A stretch of 64,000 bases of DNA from Marinitoga aeolica (GCF_029910535.1 NZ_CP069362.1:1984001-2048000); one strand, 5' to 3'. Numbered from the stretch's first letter, positions 45,050 through 53,908 are shown. Translations and numbers: made by a program. Notes: a model not told the origin generated them from the letters alone.

Positions 45050-46195
45050 TTGATTTCTAAAATTGTAAAAAGTATTCAACCATCTATTACATTGGAACTA
45101 AATGCTAAAGCAATTGAAATGGAAAAAGCGGGGCATGATGTTGTAAAATTAACAGCTGGCGAGCCTGATTTTATTACACCAAAAGAAATTATTGAGAGTG
45201 CCTATAAAGCAATGGTTGAAGGAAAAACAAAATATACTAATTCTGCAGGTATTTTAGAATTAAGAGAAAAAATTGCTGAATTCATAAATGCTTCAAGAAA
45301 CACAGATTATAATGCAGAAAATATTGTAGTTTCAAATGGTGGAAAACAGGCATTATATAATACATTATTAGCTATATTGAATCCAGGTGATGAAGTAATT
45401 GTATTAGATCCATCATGGGTAAGTTATGAAGCACAAATTAAATTGGCAAGAGGAATTCCTGTACATGTTCCATTAAAATTTAAAAATAATTTTATTCCAA
45501 AAGCTTCCGATATAGAACCATATTTAAGTGAAAAAACAAAAGCTATTATAATAAATTCTCCGAATAATCCAACAGGTGCAGTTTATCCTAAAGAAACTTT
45601 TTTAGAAATAGCTGAATTAATAAAAGATAGAAATATATATTTGATAAGCGATGAAGTTTATGAAAAACTCGTATTTGAAGGAAAATTTTTTTCTCCAGCA
45701 GAAATAGAGAGTTTAAGAGAAAAAACGATAATAATTAATGCTTTTTCAAAAACATGGTCAATGACAGGATGGAGAGTTGGTTATTCTGTTGCTCCTTTAA
45801 TAATATCGAAAGAAATAAAAAAGATACAAAGCCATATATCTTCTAATATTAATACTCCCGCTCAATATGGTGCACTTGCAGCTTTTGATGTAAATATAGA
45901 TTATTATATAAATAAATTTAATGAAAGAAGAAAATACGTTATTGAAAAAATGAAAGAATCTGATTTGGAATATGTATATCCATATGGTGCTTTTTATTTA
46001 TTTATTAATATTTCAAAATACGATAATAATGATTTGAATTTTGCCAATCAATTATTAAAAACTAAAAAATTAGCTGTGATTCCAGGTAGTGGTTTTGGGG
46101 CAAAAGGATTTATAAGAATATCCTACGCAAATTCAATTGAAATATTAGAAAAAGGTTTAGATAGATTATTTGAATATATAAATGGAATATACTAG
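45050..46195 (+). CDS. PLP-dependent class I aminotransferase (AspC-like)
   Basis: A 381-aa paralogue of the protein at 5898-7016 with the same motifs: GEPDFITPKEII, NGGKQALYNTLL, NSPNNPTGAVYP, SDEVYEKLVF, AFSKTWSMTGWRVG (PLP lysine) and RISYANS. The start is TTG 45050 with GGAGGG 7 bases upstream; no ATG is available. It is monocistronic with its own terminator and is probably the general aspartate aminotransferase, the aro-linked copy serving tyrosine synthesis. Confidence 0.9.
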   Translation: MISKIVKSIQPSITLELNAKAIEMEKAGHDVVKLTAGEPDFITPKEIIESAYKAMVEGKTKYTNSAGILELREKIAEFINASRNTDYNAENIVVSNGGKQALYNTLLAILNPGDEVIVLDPSWVSYEAQIKLARGIPVHVPLKFKNNFIPKASDIEPYLSEKTKAIIINSPNNPTGAVYPKETFLEIAELIKDRNIYLISDEVYEKLVFEGKFFSPAEIESLREKTIIINAFSKTWSMTGWRVGYSVAPLIISKEIKKIQSHISSNINTPAQYGALAAFDVNIDYYINKFNERRKYVIEKMKESDLEYVYPYGAFYLFINISKYDNNDLNFANQLLKTKKLAVIPGSGFGAKGFIRISYANSIEILEKGLDRLFEYINGIY

Positions 46196-46222
46196 ATTCT
46201 CCTCATTTGAGGAGGATTTTTG
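46196..46222 (+). terminator. terminator of the aminotransferase gene
   Basis: Stem ATTCTCCTC / GAGGAGGAT (46196-46204, 46209-46217), ATTT loop, then TTTT. Confidence 0.8.
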
Positions 46223-46264
46223 TTGACATATAAGTTTTATTATGATATAATAAGACGACCGGTC
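46223..46264 (+). promoter_or_regulatory. promoter and TetR operator
   Basis: TTGACA (46223-46228), 17 bases, TATAAT (46246-46251). The palindrome GACCGGTC (46257-46264) covers the predicted start (~46258). G+C-rich palindromes are rare in this DNA. The location fits autorepression by the TetR protein encoded 17 bases later. Confidence 0.7.
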
Positions 46265-46280
46265 TATTTGGAGGGATTAA

Positions 46281-46853
46281 ATGAATAAAAATAATAATAT
46301 TTCAAGAAAAGAACTAATTATTAAAACTGCTGCAAAATTATTTCATTTAAAAGGTTATAACAATGTTGGGATACAAATGATATTAAATGAATTAAATATC
46401 CCAAAAGGTTCTTTCTATAATTATTTTTCTAGTAAAGAAGAACTTTTATTAGAAGTTATTAATCTACATTTTGAAGATTTAAAAAATATTATAAATATGT
46501 CTATTAGAAAAAGCCCAAATATAGAAGGATTAAAAGAATTATTTAATTTTTATTTTGAAAGATATAAAGAATTAAATTATTATGGTGGATGTCCTATAGG
46601 AAATTTAATTTTAGAAATATCAGATTTAAGCGAAAAAGCAAGAGAAAAGTTATTAGAATGGATAACTTATTTTGAAAATGAAATATCCATTGTATTAGAT
46701 AATGAAGGATATGAAAATTCTAAATCATTAGCATCTTTTATTGTTTATTCTTTTGAAGGAGCAATACTTAGAGCTAAAGTGGAAAAGAATTCTTCAGCTT
46801 TAATTAATTTTGTAGAAAATATATTTAATTATTTAATAAAGGAGGGAAAATAA
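46281..46853 (+). CDS. TetR/AcrR-family repressor
   Basis: The 190-aa protein has an N-terminal helix-turn-helix: IIKTAAKLFHLKGYNNVGI, then MILNELNIPKGSFYNYFSSKEELL, the TetR signature. The ligand domain contains YYGGCPIGNLILEISD, the GCP motif of the TetR_C_6/AcuR-like subgroup, which often senses electrophiles or quinones through Cys. GGAGGG precedes ATG. Its stop overlaps the next ATG (TAATG), so the flavoprotein is its co-regulated partner. Confidence 0.9.
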   Translation: MNKNNNISRKELIIKTAAKLFHLKGYNNVGIQMILNELNIPKGSFYNYFSSKEELLLEVINLHFEDLKNIINMSIRKSPNIEGLKELFNFYFERYKELNYYGGCPIGNLILEISDLSEKAREKLLEWITYFENEISIVLDNEGYENSKSLASFIVYSFEGAILRAKVEKNSSALINFVENIFNYLIKEGK

Positions 46854-47302
46854 TGTTAAAAGAAAAAGTGAGAAAGGTAGTAGAATCACATAATTTAATG
46901 CACATTGCAACAGTAGATTTAAATGGTTTTCCAAAAGCTAGGGGTGTTGATTATGTAATGGGAGAAAATGAAAACGAATTATATTTCATTACTCATAAAA
47001 TGACAAATAAAGTAAATGAAATAAAAAACAATCCAAATGTATCAGTTGTTATAGATCATGATTGCCCATCATTTGAAGATTTATTAAAACTAGTATATAT
47101 TAAAGGTACTGGGAAAGCAGAGGTAATTGAAGATCCAGAAGGAGTTATGAAAGTTTTTGGTATGATATTACAAAAATTCCCATATTTGAAAAACTTACCT
47201 GGAGAACCTACAGATTTTGTTGGAATAAAGGTAACTTTAAAAGAAGTTTATGTAACAGACAATACAGTTTCTTTTGGACATACAGAAAAAGTTGAATATT
47301 AA
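46853..47302 (+). CDS. pyridoxamine 5'-phosphate oxidase-like flavoprotein
   Basis: A 149-aa split-barrel protein: HNLMHIATVDLNGFPKARGVDYV, ELYFITHKMTNKVNEIKNNPNVSVVID and KGTGKAEVIED, typical of the PNPOx-like FMN or F420-binding family. Many members bind FMN and reduce small molecules or quinones. Translationally coupled to the TetR repressor (4-base overlap region TAATG), suggesting an inducible detoxification pair. True vitamin B6 oxidase activity is unlikely at this length. Confidence 0.85.
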   Translation: MLKEKVRKVVESHNLMHIATVDLNGFPKARGVDYVMGENENELYFITHKMTNKVNEIKNNPNVSVVIDHDCPSFEDLLKLVYIKGTGKAEVIEDPEGVMKVFGMILQKFPYLKNLPGEPTDFVGIKVTLKEVYVTDNTVSFGHTEKVEY

Positions 47303-47309
47303 TTCACTA

Positions 47310-47341
47310 AACCTTTCAGATTATTCTGAAAGGTTTTTTAT
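47310..47341 (+). terminator. terminator of the TetR operon
   Basis: An 11-bp perfect stem (47310-47320 with 47325-47335), TTAT loop, T-run. Confidence 0.9.
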
Positions 47342-47348
47342 TTATTAT

Positions 47349-47378
47349 TTGTACTTCTAATTTCTTATATGATATAAT
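47349..47378 (+). promoter_or_regulatory. promoter of the MutL/GlmL-like gene
   Basis: TTGTAC (47349-47354), 18 bases, TATAAT (47373-47378). Confidence 0.55.
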
Positions 47379-47407
47379 AATATAAAATATAAGAAAGAGG
47401 TGAATAA

Positions 47408-48766
47408 ATGAAAGTAGATTTATTAACAGCAGAAATTGGAAGTACTACAACTATTGTAACTGCTTTTGATAAAATAGATACCAAAAAACCTATTATTTTA
47501 GCTCAAGGAGAACATTATACAACTATAAACGAAGGAGATATTACAATTGGTATTGAAAGAGCATTAAAAGTAATTGAAAAAAAATTAGGAGAAAAAATAT
47601 CATGGAATAAATTTTTAGCCACCTCTTCTGCAGCAGGTGGCTTAAAAATGACTGTTCATGGCCTTGTATACGATATGACTGTAAAAGCATCAAGAGAAGC
47701 TGCTCTAGGTGCAGGTGGAGTTATAAAATATGTTACTGCAGGAAAAATGAGAAAATCACATTTAAAAAAAATAATGGAAATACAACCTAATCTTATATTC
47801 TTAGCTGGTGGCGTGGATTATGGTGAAGAAGAAACTGTATTACATAATGCTGAACTATTAAGAGATTTACCGTTGAATAGCCCCATTGTTTATGCAGGAA
47901 ATGTATCTGTTGTTGACGAAATCAAAGAAATATTATCAAATAAAAAGTTATATGTTACGGAAAATGTGTATCCTAAAGTAGATCAGTTAAATGTTGAACC
48001 TGCAAGAAAAGTAATTCAAGAAGTATTTGCAGAACATATAATTCATGCACCAGGTATGGAAAAAATAGAAGAATATGTTGACGAAAATATTATTCCTACT
48101 CCAGCAGCAGTAATGAGAACAACGCAATTATTAAGTGAGTTATATGAACATGTATTAACTGTAGATATTGGCGGAGCAACAACAGATGTTGATTCTGTTA
48201 CCGAAGGTGATCCTGAAATACAGAGTATAATGACTTCCCCTGAACCGGTATCCAAAAGAACTGTTGAAGGTGATATGGGAGTATTTGTAAATGCTCATAC
48301 CGTAATAGATTTAATTGGTGAAAATAATTTAAGAGAAAAGTTTGAAAATTATGATGAACTGGTAAAAGAAATATCTCCATATCCGAAAAGCGAAAAAAAT
48401 GAAAGATTTATGGCAACATTAGCTGAATATTGTTTTGTTGAAGGAATTAGAAGGCATGCTGGAAAGAAAAAACATATATATACTCCGCTCGGTAGAAAGA
48501 CAATAGCACAGGGAAAAGATTTAACAGCAATAAAATATATTTTTGGAACTGGTGGTGTATTAACAAGATCCAGATTTAATAAAGATATAATGAGTTCTAT
48601 AATATGGCAACATAAAAAATACCCTTATGAATTATTACCAAAAGATATAAAAAAGATTGGATATGATAGAAATTATATTTTTGCTCCAATTGGAGTGATT
48701 TCAACAATTGATAGAGATATAGCAATGAATATTCTCAAAGAAGATTTGGAATTTTTTGATATATGA
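47408..48766 (+). CDS. MutL/GlmL-like ATPase (mutase accessory protein)
   Basis: The 452-aa actin-fold protein starts LTAEIGSTTTIVTAFD (phosphate 1 loop), has TSSAAGGLKMTVHGL, LAGGVDYGEEE and TVDIGGATTDVDSV (phosphate 2), and FGTGGVLTRS near the end. This is the GlmL/MutL family, thought to reactivate B12-dependent glutamate or related aminomutases by exchanging damaged cobalamin. No mutase subunit lies in the window. GAAAGAGGTG precedes ATG 47408. It is not the mismatch-repair MutL. Confidence 0.85.
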   Translation: MKVDLLTAEIGSTTTIVTAFDKIDTKKPIILAQGEHYTTINEGDITIGIERALKVIEKKLGEKISWNKFLATSSAAGGLKMTVHGLVYDMTVKASREAALGAGGVIKYVTAGKMRKSHLKKIMEIQPNLIFLAGGVDYGEEETVLHNAELLRDLPLNSPIVYAGNVSVVDEIKEILSNKKLYVTENVYPKVDQLNVEPARKVIQEVFAEHIIHAPGMEKIEEYVDENIIPTPAAVMRTTQLLSELYEHVLTVDIGGATTDVDSVTEGDPEIQSIMTSPEPVSKRTVEGDMGVFVNAHTVIDLIGENNLREKFENYDELVKEISPYPKSEKNERFMATLAEYCFVEGIRRHAGKKKHIYTPLGRKTIAQGKDLTAIKYIFGTGGVLTRSRFNKDIMSSIIWQHKKYPYELLPKDIKKIGYDRNYIFAPIGVISTIDRDIAMNILKEDLEFFDI

Positions 48767-48803
48767 TATAATTAATTATATCAATAAAAAAGGGGGAGAG
48801 GAA

Positions 48804-49553
48804 ATGAAACGCATATTAATATTATTAATTCTTATTACGAGTTTGTTTGCTTTTGGTGAAAAATTTTATTTGAAAGATGGAAAAATTATTTCTGGAAATT
48901 TGATTCAATATCAAAAGGGTATTTTTACTGTTCAGCAAGAAAGCAATTTAATCAAAATTCCAAAAAGTAGTCTTGTAAAAGTAGAGATTATAAAAGAAAA
49001 GTTTAATTATGAATATGAAATGTCAAAAAATTATAAAGATTGGAAAATTGGTGGAAGAAGAAAAGAAGGAAGTTTGATATATCTTGATAAAGTAGATGAC
49101 CAAAAATGGTTGAGAATACATAAAGACGGGTATACAGAAAATAATTTATATAAAGATTTTAAATTACCTTATTCTAATAATACAAATATTTTCTTTTCTT
49201 CTGATATAATGGGATTTACAACAAAATCTTTGAAGTTATCAAAAGAGAAGTATGCTATTGCAGGAATTATTTTTGTTGTGCTTGATGAAAATAAAAAAGA
49301 AATTAATAGAATTGCATATGCTTGGGGAACAGATGCGTACCCATTTGAAAAACATAAATGGATAAATAGATTATATGCTTCTGTATATAAACCATTTGAA
49401 ATCTCTTTTGATATTAAAGACCTTGCCCAAAACAAAAAAGCAGAATATTTGAGGATTATTTTTTGGACTTTTTGTAGTAGTGATGATAAAGAATTGTCAG
49501 CGGATTTATGGGTTAAAAATGTAAAAATTTCTTTGATGTATAATACAAAGTAG
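48804..49553 (+). CDS. exported protein of unknown function
   Basis: ATG 48804 (MKRILILLILITSLFAFG, a signal peptide) follows GGGGGAGAGG; a longer in-frame start overlaps the preceding gene. The 249-aa product has a small beta segment (FYLKDGKIISGNLIQYQKG to KSSLVKVEI, ~20-60) like the 'GKxxxGxL' barrels seen in some outer-envelope proteins. Then comes a beta-sandwich-looking C-terminus. No family is recognised. Probably at the cell envelope. Ends in a terminator that also serves the convergent GDPD gene. Confidence 0.65.
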   Translation: MKRILILLILITSLFAFGEKFYLKDGKIISGNLIQYQKGIFTVQQESNLIKIPKSSLVKVEIIKEKFNYEYEMSKNYKDWKIGGRRKEGSLIYLDKVDDQKWLRIHKDGYTENNLYKDFKLPYSNNTNIFFSSDIMGFTTKSLKLSKEKYAIAGIIFVVLDENKKEINRIAYAWGTDAYPFEKHKWINRLYASVYKPFEISFDIKDLAQNKKAEYLRIIFWTFCSSDDKELSADLWVKNVKISLMYNTK

Positions 49554-49580
49554 CTGGAAAAATCCAGCTACTTTTTTTCA
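49547..49580. terminator. bidirectional terminator
   Basis: A 12-bp perfect stem (49547-49558 with 49563-49574), AAAA loop, T-run on the + side and A-run on the other. It overlaps the ends of both converging genes. Confidence 0.85.
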
Positions 49581-50284
49581 TAATAATTAACAATTAATTC
49601 GACATTATCAGTTATTATAGCATCAAAATATCCTTTTAATTTTTCTAATGTTTCAATGTCATTTAATGTCCAGAATACTATGTGAAGTCCTAATTCCATA
49701 AATTGAGAAATAAGATTTTTATAATTATCCAAGCCAAGCATTTCTATTCCTTCAACAGGTAAATTAATGGAATAAAATCCATATTCTTTATGTAAAGGAA
49801 TAATTTGTTCGACCATTTCTTTATCTTCAATTAAAAGTCCTAAATCCACGTTTTTATCTAACTTTCTTAATATTTTTAATGCTTCCGGTTTAAAAGAAGA
49901 AAACAAAACTCTTTCTAAAGCATTAAAACTTTTTACCGTATTATATGCCATCTCTGTTGCTTTTACATCTTTTATTTCAACATTGATATATGCATAATCT
50001 GGAAGCTTTATAAATACCTCTTCTAATGTTGGAACAGATTCTCCTTCAATTTTTATCTTTTTTATTTCTTTAGAGGTTAATTCATTAATCTTTGTTTTAT
50101 CTCCGGTAATTTTTTCAAAATTGTCATCGTGATGAATAATTAAAGCGCCATCTTTTGATAATTGAACATCTAATTCTACACCATCTGCACCACATTCCAA
50201 AGCTTTCTTATAAGCTAAAATAGTATTTTCAGGATATTTTGCTCTATATCCCCTATGCCCTAGAATTACTGGACGATTAGTCAT
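49568..50284 (-). CDS. glycerophosphodiester phosphodiesterase
   Basis: Hydrolyses glycerophosphodiesters to glycerol 3-phosphate and an alcohol. The 238-aa cytoplasmic-type enzyme has GHRGYRAKYPENTILAYKKAL with the catalytic His-Arg, GADGVELDVQLSKDGALIIHHDD (metal ligands and second His), VNVEIKD-type strand, and C-terminal FWTLNDIE. The size is that of UgpQ. AAAGGGAGGT precedes ATG 50284. Monocistronic; the 156 bases upstream separate it from divergent dnaN. Confidence 0.93.
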   Translation of the reverse strand: MTNRPVILGHRGYRAKYPENTILAYKKALECGADGVELDVQLSKDGALIIHHDDNFEKITGDKTKINELTSKEIKKIKIEGESVPTLEEVFIKLPDYAYINVEIKDVKATEMAYNTVKSFNALERVLFSSFKPEALKILRKLDKNVDLGLLIEDKEMVEQIIPLHKEYGFYSINLPVEGIEMLGLDNYKNLISQFMELGLHIVFWTLNDIETLEKLKGYFDAIITDNVELIVNYYEKK

Positions 50285-50440
50285 TTATATACCTCCCTTT
50301 TATTTGTGTATTAGATTCAATAAAATTATTCTATTAGCTTTAAATATATTATACCTTAATTTTGTTAAAAGCTTGATTTTTATGCCCTTTTTATTGTAAA
50401 ATAGATTATAAGAAAAAAATATAATAGAGGAGGTTGAAAA

Positions 50441-51694
50441 ATGATATATAAATTACAGGTAGAAAGAAATAAATTAAATTCTCTGATGGATATGGCATCT
50501 AAAGCGGTAGCGAAAAAAACTACTAACCCAGTACTTTCTGGCTTTAAGTTTTCTGTTAAAGAAAATGATTTGCATTTATATGCAACGGATTTACAAACAG
50601 CATTTCATGGTGTTATTAAAAATATAATCTTTGAAAAAGTTGAAAAAGTTACTAATGATTTATTTGAATCTGAAACAGAAACAAAAGAAAATGAAGCTAT
50701 AGATGAAAATGAAGATATTGTGGAAGAAAACAATGAAGTGTTATTTGAAGATATAGTAAAAAAAGAAATAAAACCAGAATTTGTTATAGATGCAACAAAC
50801 TTTATGGATATAATTAAAAATTTGAGTTTTGAAAGTATTGACATATATTTAGAAGATAAAAATATAAAGGTAATAGCAGGAAAATCAGAGTTTTTATTAC
50901 CAACAATGGATCCAGATGAATTTCCGGAAATAGTTCCCAATAAAGTTGAAGAGGGAATAATTACTTTTGAAAGACAAAAGTTATTATCAATGATAGAAAG
51001 AGTAATATTTTGTGCATTAAGAGATTCAGAAAATGTGTCAAGGAATTTAAATGGAATATATTGGGATTTCAGGGAAGGTGGATATCTAACATTAGTAGCT
51101 GCAGATGGATATAGATTAGCTTTATCTGAATTATCCATGGACATAGTTAACACACCACCATCATTTTTATTATCTTTAAAGAGTATGGAAGAGCTACTGA
51201 ATGTGTTAAGAAGCTCTAAAACGGAAAATGTTGAATTATTTTTCGATGGTGCAAGAGTATTGTTCTTCCTTGATGATGATAATATAGAAATTATCTTGAA
51301 TGTTGTAGATGCAACATTTCCTGATTATGTAAGAATAATACCTCAGGCATTTAAAACAAAGGTTATTACTTCAACAGATTTATTTTTAAAAGTATTAAAA
51401 AGGGTTTCAATTGCTGCAAAAAATGATCAGGTAAAAATGGAAATAAAAGATAGTATTATGGAATTAACCGCAAAATCTCCAGAAGTAGGGTTAGCTGTTG
51501 AAGAATTAGAAATCGAAAAAGAAGGTGAAGATATAATTATTGCTTATTCACCAAAATATTTAAGAGAAGCCATAGATCATATTGGTACATCTGAAGTGGA
51601 ATTTAATATTACAAGCGAAAGCTCTCAAACAATGATAAAACCTGTTGGCGATGATTCATATATGTATATTGTAATGCCTGTGAGGTTAAAATAG
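50441..51694 (+). CDS. dnaN: DNA polymerase III beta subunit (sliding clamp) with acidic insertion
   Basis: Ring-shaped processivity factor of the replicase. The 417-aa protein has the three-domain pattern: TTNPVLSGFKFSV, ATDLQTAF; LVAADGYRLAL in domain 2; and the C-terminal YIVMPVRLK. Bacterial clamps are about 366 aa. The excess is a Glu/Asp-rich segment at residues ~64-110 in domain 1, between FHGVIKNIIFE and FVIDATNFMDII, where others have a short turn. GAGGAGGTTG precedes ATG 50441. It is not beside dnaA; ispF, nfi and others follow with overlaps. Confidence 0.95.
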   Translation: MIYKLQVERNKLNSLMDMASKAVAKKTTNPVLSGFKFSVKENDLHLYATDLQTAFHGVIKNIIFEKVEKVTNDLFESETETKENEAIDENEDIVEENNEVLFEDIVKKEIKPEFVIDATNFMDIIKNLSFESIDIYLEDKNIKVIAGKSEFLLPTMDPDEFPEIVPNKVEEGIITFERQKLLSMIERVIFCALRDSENVSRNLNGIYWDFREGGYLTLVAADGYRLALSELSMDIVNTPPSFLLSLKSMEELLNVLRSSKTENVELFFDGARVLFFLDDDNIEIILNVVDATFPDYVRIIPQAFKTKVITSTDLFLKVLKRVSIAAKNDQVKMEIKDSIMELTAKSPEVGLAVEELEIEKEGEDIIIAYSPKYLREAIDHIGTSEVEFNITSESSQTMIKPVGDDSYMYIVMPVRLK

Positions 51695-52164
51695 TGAGAG
51701 TAGGGTTTGGTTATGATGTTCACCCATTTGAAAATAATAAAAAATTATATATAGGTGGAGTTGAAATACCTTCTAATAAAGGTTTAAAAGGACATTCTGA
51801 TGGGGATGTCCTTATTCATTCTATTATAGATGCACTATTAGGTGCATTAGGTATGGAAAATATTGGTGAATTATTTCCAGAAACTGAAGAGTATAAGAAT
51901 ATTGATAGTAAAATACTGCTAAAAAAAACAATGGAACAACTAAAAGATATTAAGATAATAAATATTGACACAACAGTAGTAACTTCATATATTAAGTTGA
52001 ATCCATATAAAAATGAAATAAAAAAAACTTTAGCAAAATTAATGAATATTGATATTTCTCAAATTAATATTAAAGGTAAATCTGGTAATGGTTTAGGAAT
52101 TGGCGGGAAAAATGAAGGTATTGAAGCATATGCGGTGGTTTTAATAGAAAATGGAAATAATTAA
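51694..52164 (+). CDS. ispF: 2-C-methyl-D-erythritol 2,4-cyclodiphosphate synthase
   Basis: Fifth enzyme of the MEP isoprenoid pathway. The 156-aa protein has the zinc motif GYDVHPFE, GHSDGDVLIHSIIDALLGALG, the ELFPETEEYKNIDS loop and KGKSGNGLGIGGKNEGIEAYAV. The start is GTG 51694, which overlaps the last base of the dnaN stop, so translation is coupled. It overlaps nfi by 14 bases. Confidence 0.96.
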   Translation: MRVGFGYDVHPFENNKKLYIGGVEIPSNKGLKGHSDGDVLIHSIIDALLGALGMENIGELFPETEEYKNIDSKILLKKTMEQLKDIKIINIDTTVVTSYIKLNPYKNEIKKTLAKLMNIDISQINIKGKSGNGLGIGGKNEGIEAYAVVLIENGNN

Positions 52165-52828
52165 TATTCATGATTTTAAAAATTTGAATCCTAAACATTG
52201 TATTGAAATACAAAAAAATTTAATAGATAAATTGGAACTAAAACCATTTAATAAATTTCCTGAAATAGTAGCAGGTGTAGACTTGTCTTTTTTAAATGAT
52301 CTTGGAATTGCAATAATTGTAGTGATAGATGAAACGTTTAAATTAGTAGATTTAGTTTATCATTACCAAAAAATAGAGTTTCCATATATTCCTGGATTAT
52401 TAGCTTTTAGGGAATTACCTGTGTTTTTAGAAGCATGGAAAAAATTAAAAACAAAGCCAGATTTAGTATTTTTTGATGGTCAAGGAATAGCCCATCCAAG
52501 AAAAATGGGCATTGCAACTCATGGTTCCTTTTTTATAAACCTACCTACAATTGGTATAGCTAAATCAAGATTATATGGTACATATGATGAACCTTGTATT
52601 CAAAAGGGATGTTTTTCATATTTATATGATAAAAGTAAAAATAAAATAGGAGTAGTTTTAAGAACACGGGAAAAAGTAAAACCTGTTTTTGTGTCTCCTG
52701 GGAATTACATAACGATTAATGAAGCAAAAGAAATAACATTGGAATATACATCAAAATACAAAATTCCAGAACCAACAAGATTAGCCCACATGTATTCTCA
52801 AAAAATTAAAAAGGAAATATCGGGGTGA
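52151..52828 (+). CDS. nfi: endonuclease V
   Basis: Repair nuclease that cuts the second phosphodiester 3' of deoxyinosine. The 225-aa protein has the catalytic Asp in VAGVDLSFL, the wedge and second Asp region with LVFFDGQGIAHPRKMGIATHG, and GNYITINEA. It closely follows the T. maritima enzyme that serves as the structural model. Coupled to ispF by a 14-base overlap and followed 4 bases later by an IMPase-family gene. Confidence 0.94.
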   Translation: MEIINIHDFKNLNPKHCIEIQKNLIDKLELKPFNKFPEIVAGVDLSFLNDLGIAIIVVIDETFKLVDLVYHYQKIEFPYIPGLLAFRELPVFLEAWKKLKTKPDLVFFDGQGIAHPRKMGIATHGSFFINLPTIGIAKSRLYGTYDEPCIQKGCFSYLYDKSKNKIGVVLRTREKVKPVFVSPGNYITINEAKEITLEYTSKYKIPEPTRLAHMYSQKIKKEISG

Positions 52829-52832
52829 TAAT

Positions 52833-53612
52833 ATGGATATTTTGCAGATAATGATAAAAGCTGCAAAAGAAGCAGGGGATATTCTTTTAATGAAAAAGAA
52901 GAAATTAAAAAATATTCAAACAAAAAAATCATCTTCTGATTTAGTAAGTGAAGCGGATTTAGAATCCCAAAAATTAATAGTAGATATTATAATGAATGAA
53001 ATGTCTGATGCGATTATTTTAGCGGAAGAAACATGGAATGGAGATAAAAGGTTATTAAAGCATGGTAAAAAAGTATTTATAATTGATCCTTTAGATGGAA
53101 CATTAAACTATGTTCATGGAATGGATTTTTATTCCATATCTATTGGAATGATGGATGATGGAGCAATTAAATATGGTGTTGTATATTTACCTGAAACAAA
53201 CAAATTATATTATTCAGAAAAAGGTAAAGGCTCTTATTTAAATGGAGTTAGGTTATTTAGAAATGATTATAAGAAATTAAGTGAATCAATGTTTGTAACT
53301 GGATGGCCATATGAAGAAGAGTTATTTAAAAAAGCCTATGAAACAATATCTAAAGTTCAAAAAAATATTCATGAAGTAAGAATTTTAGGTAGTGCAGCTG
53401 GAGAATTATGTATGTTAGCTGAAGGTAAAATTGATGGATATTGGGAATATGGATTAGGCCCATGGGATTTAGCTGCAGGTGTTTTAATTGCAAAAGAAGC
53501 TGGAATGGAAGTTTATAGCATATCCCAAAAAGAATTTGATATTTCAAAAGGTGAAATAATAGCAACATTTAAAGATAATATTGATAAAGTATACAATATA
53601 TTAAAGGAGTGA
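52833..53612 (+). CDS. inositol monophosphatase-family phosphatase
   Basis: The 259-aa Mg2+-dependent phosphatase has LAEETWNGD, the metal motif DPLDGTLNYVHGMDFY, and the second site GPWDLAAGVLIAKEAG. Members act on inositol 1-phosphate, fructose 1,6-bisphosphate or both; the thermophile versions are often dual. In a marine thermophile di-inositol phosphate synthesis as an osmolyte is possible. The sequence alone does not decide the substrate. GGGGTGATA precedes ATG 52833. Confidence 0.92.
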   Translation: MDILQIMIKAAKEAGDILLMKKKKLKNIQTKKSSSDLVSEADLESQKLIVDIIMNEMSDAIILAEETWNGDKRLLKHGKKVFIIDPLDGTLNYVHGMDFYSISIGMMDDGAIKYGVVYLPETNKLYYSEKGKGSYLNGVRLFRNDYKKLSESMFVTGWPYEEELFKKAYETISKVQKNIHEVRILGSAAGELCMLAEGKIDGYWEYGLGPWDLAAGVLIAKEAGMEVYSISQKEFDISKGEIIATFKDNIDKVYNILKE

Positions 53613-53616
53613 TTTT

Positions 53617-53874
53617 GTGGATAAATATGAGATAGAAGTTTTGGAAATAAAAGGAGAAAAAATAGAAACATGGAAATTCAAAATAAATACAGATAATAAA
53701 GATTCCGTGAAATTACTTAAAGAAATTGTTGACTATATAAATGGAACAAACTTAAAATTAGTAATAGACCCTATAGACGAAATTTTTGCTAATATATATT
53801 TATATCCTCAAGATATATTTACACCAATCGACAAAGATTTTTTTATAGAAAGGATAAACAAAATAGTGGAATAG
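53617..53874 (+). CDS. small protein of unknown function
   Basis: An 85-aa acidic protein starting at GTG 53617 behind AAGGAGTG, 4 bases after the phosphatase gene. It has alternating strand and helix segments (IKINTDNKDSVKLLKEIV) and no Cys or membrane segment. No family recognised. It is the last gene of the dnaN-ispF-nfi-IMPase unit, and its stop lies inside the terminator stem. Confidence 0.65.
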   Translation: MDKYEIEVLEIKGEKIETWKFKINTDNKDSVKLLKEIVDYINGTNLKLVIDPIDEIFANIYLYPQDIFTPIDKDFFIERINKIVE

Positions 53875-53897
53875 CAAAAGCGCTATTCCACTATTTT
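53860..53897. terminator. long bidirectional terminator
   Basis: A 16-bp perfect stem (53860-53875 with 53882-53897), six-base loop. T-rich to the right and A-rich to the left, so it can serve both the dnaN operon and the convergent nitroreductase gene. Confidence 0.85.
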
Positions 53898-53908
53898 AAT
53901 ATATAATA

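Noticed and set aside
47408-48766. DNA mismatch repair MutL
   Set aside because: The sequence has actin-fold ATPase motifs of the GlmL family, not the GHKL ATPase of mismatch MutL.
50285-50440. Replication origin beside dnaN
   Set aside because: No dnaA gene and no cluster of DnaA boxes (TTATCCACA-like) seen in the 156-base gap.
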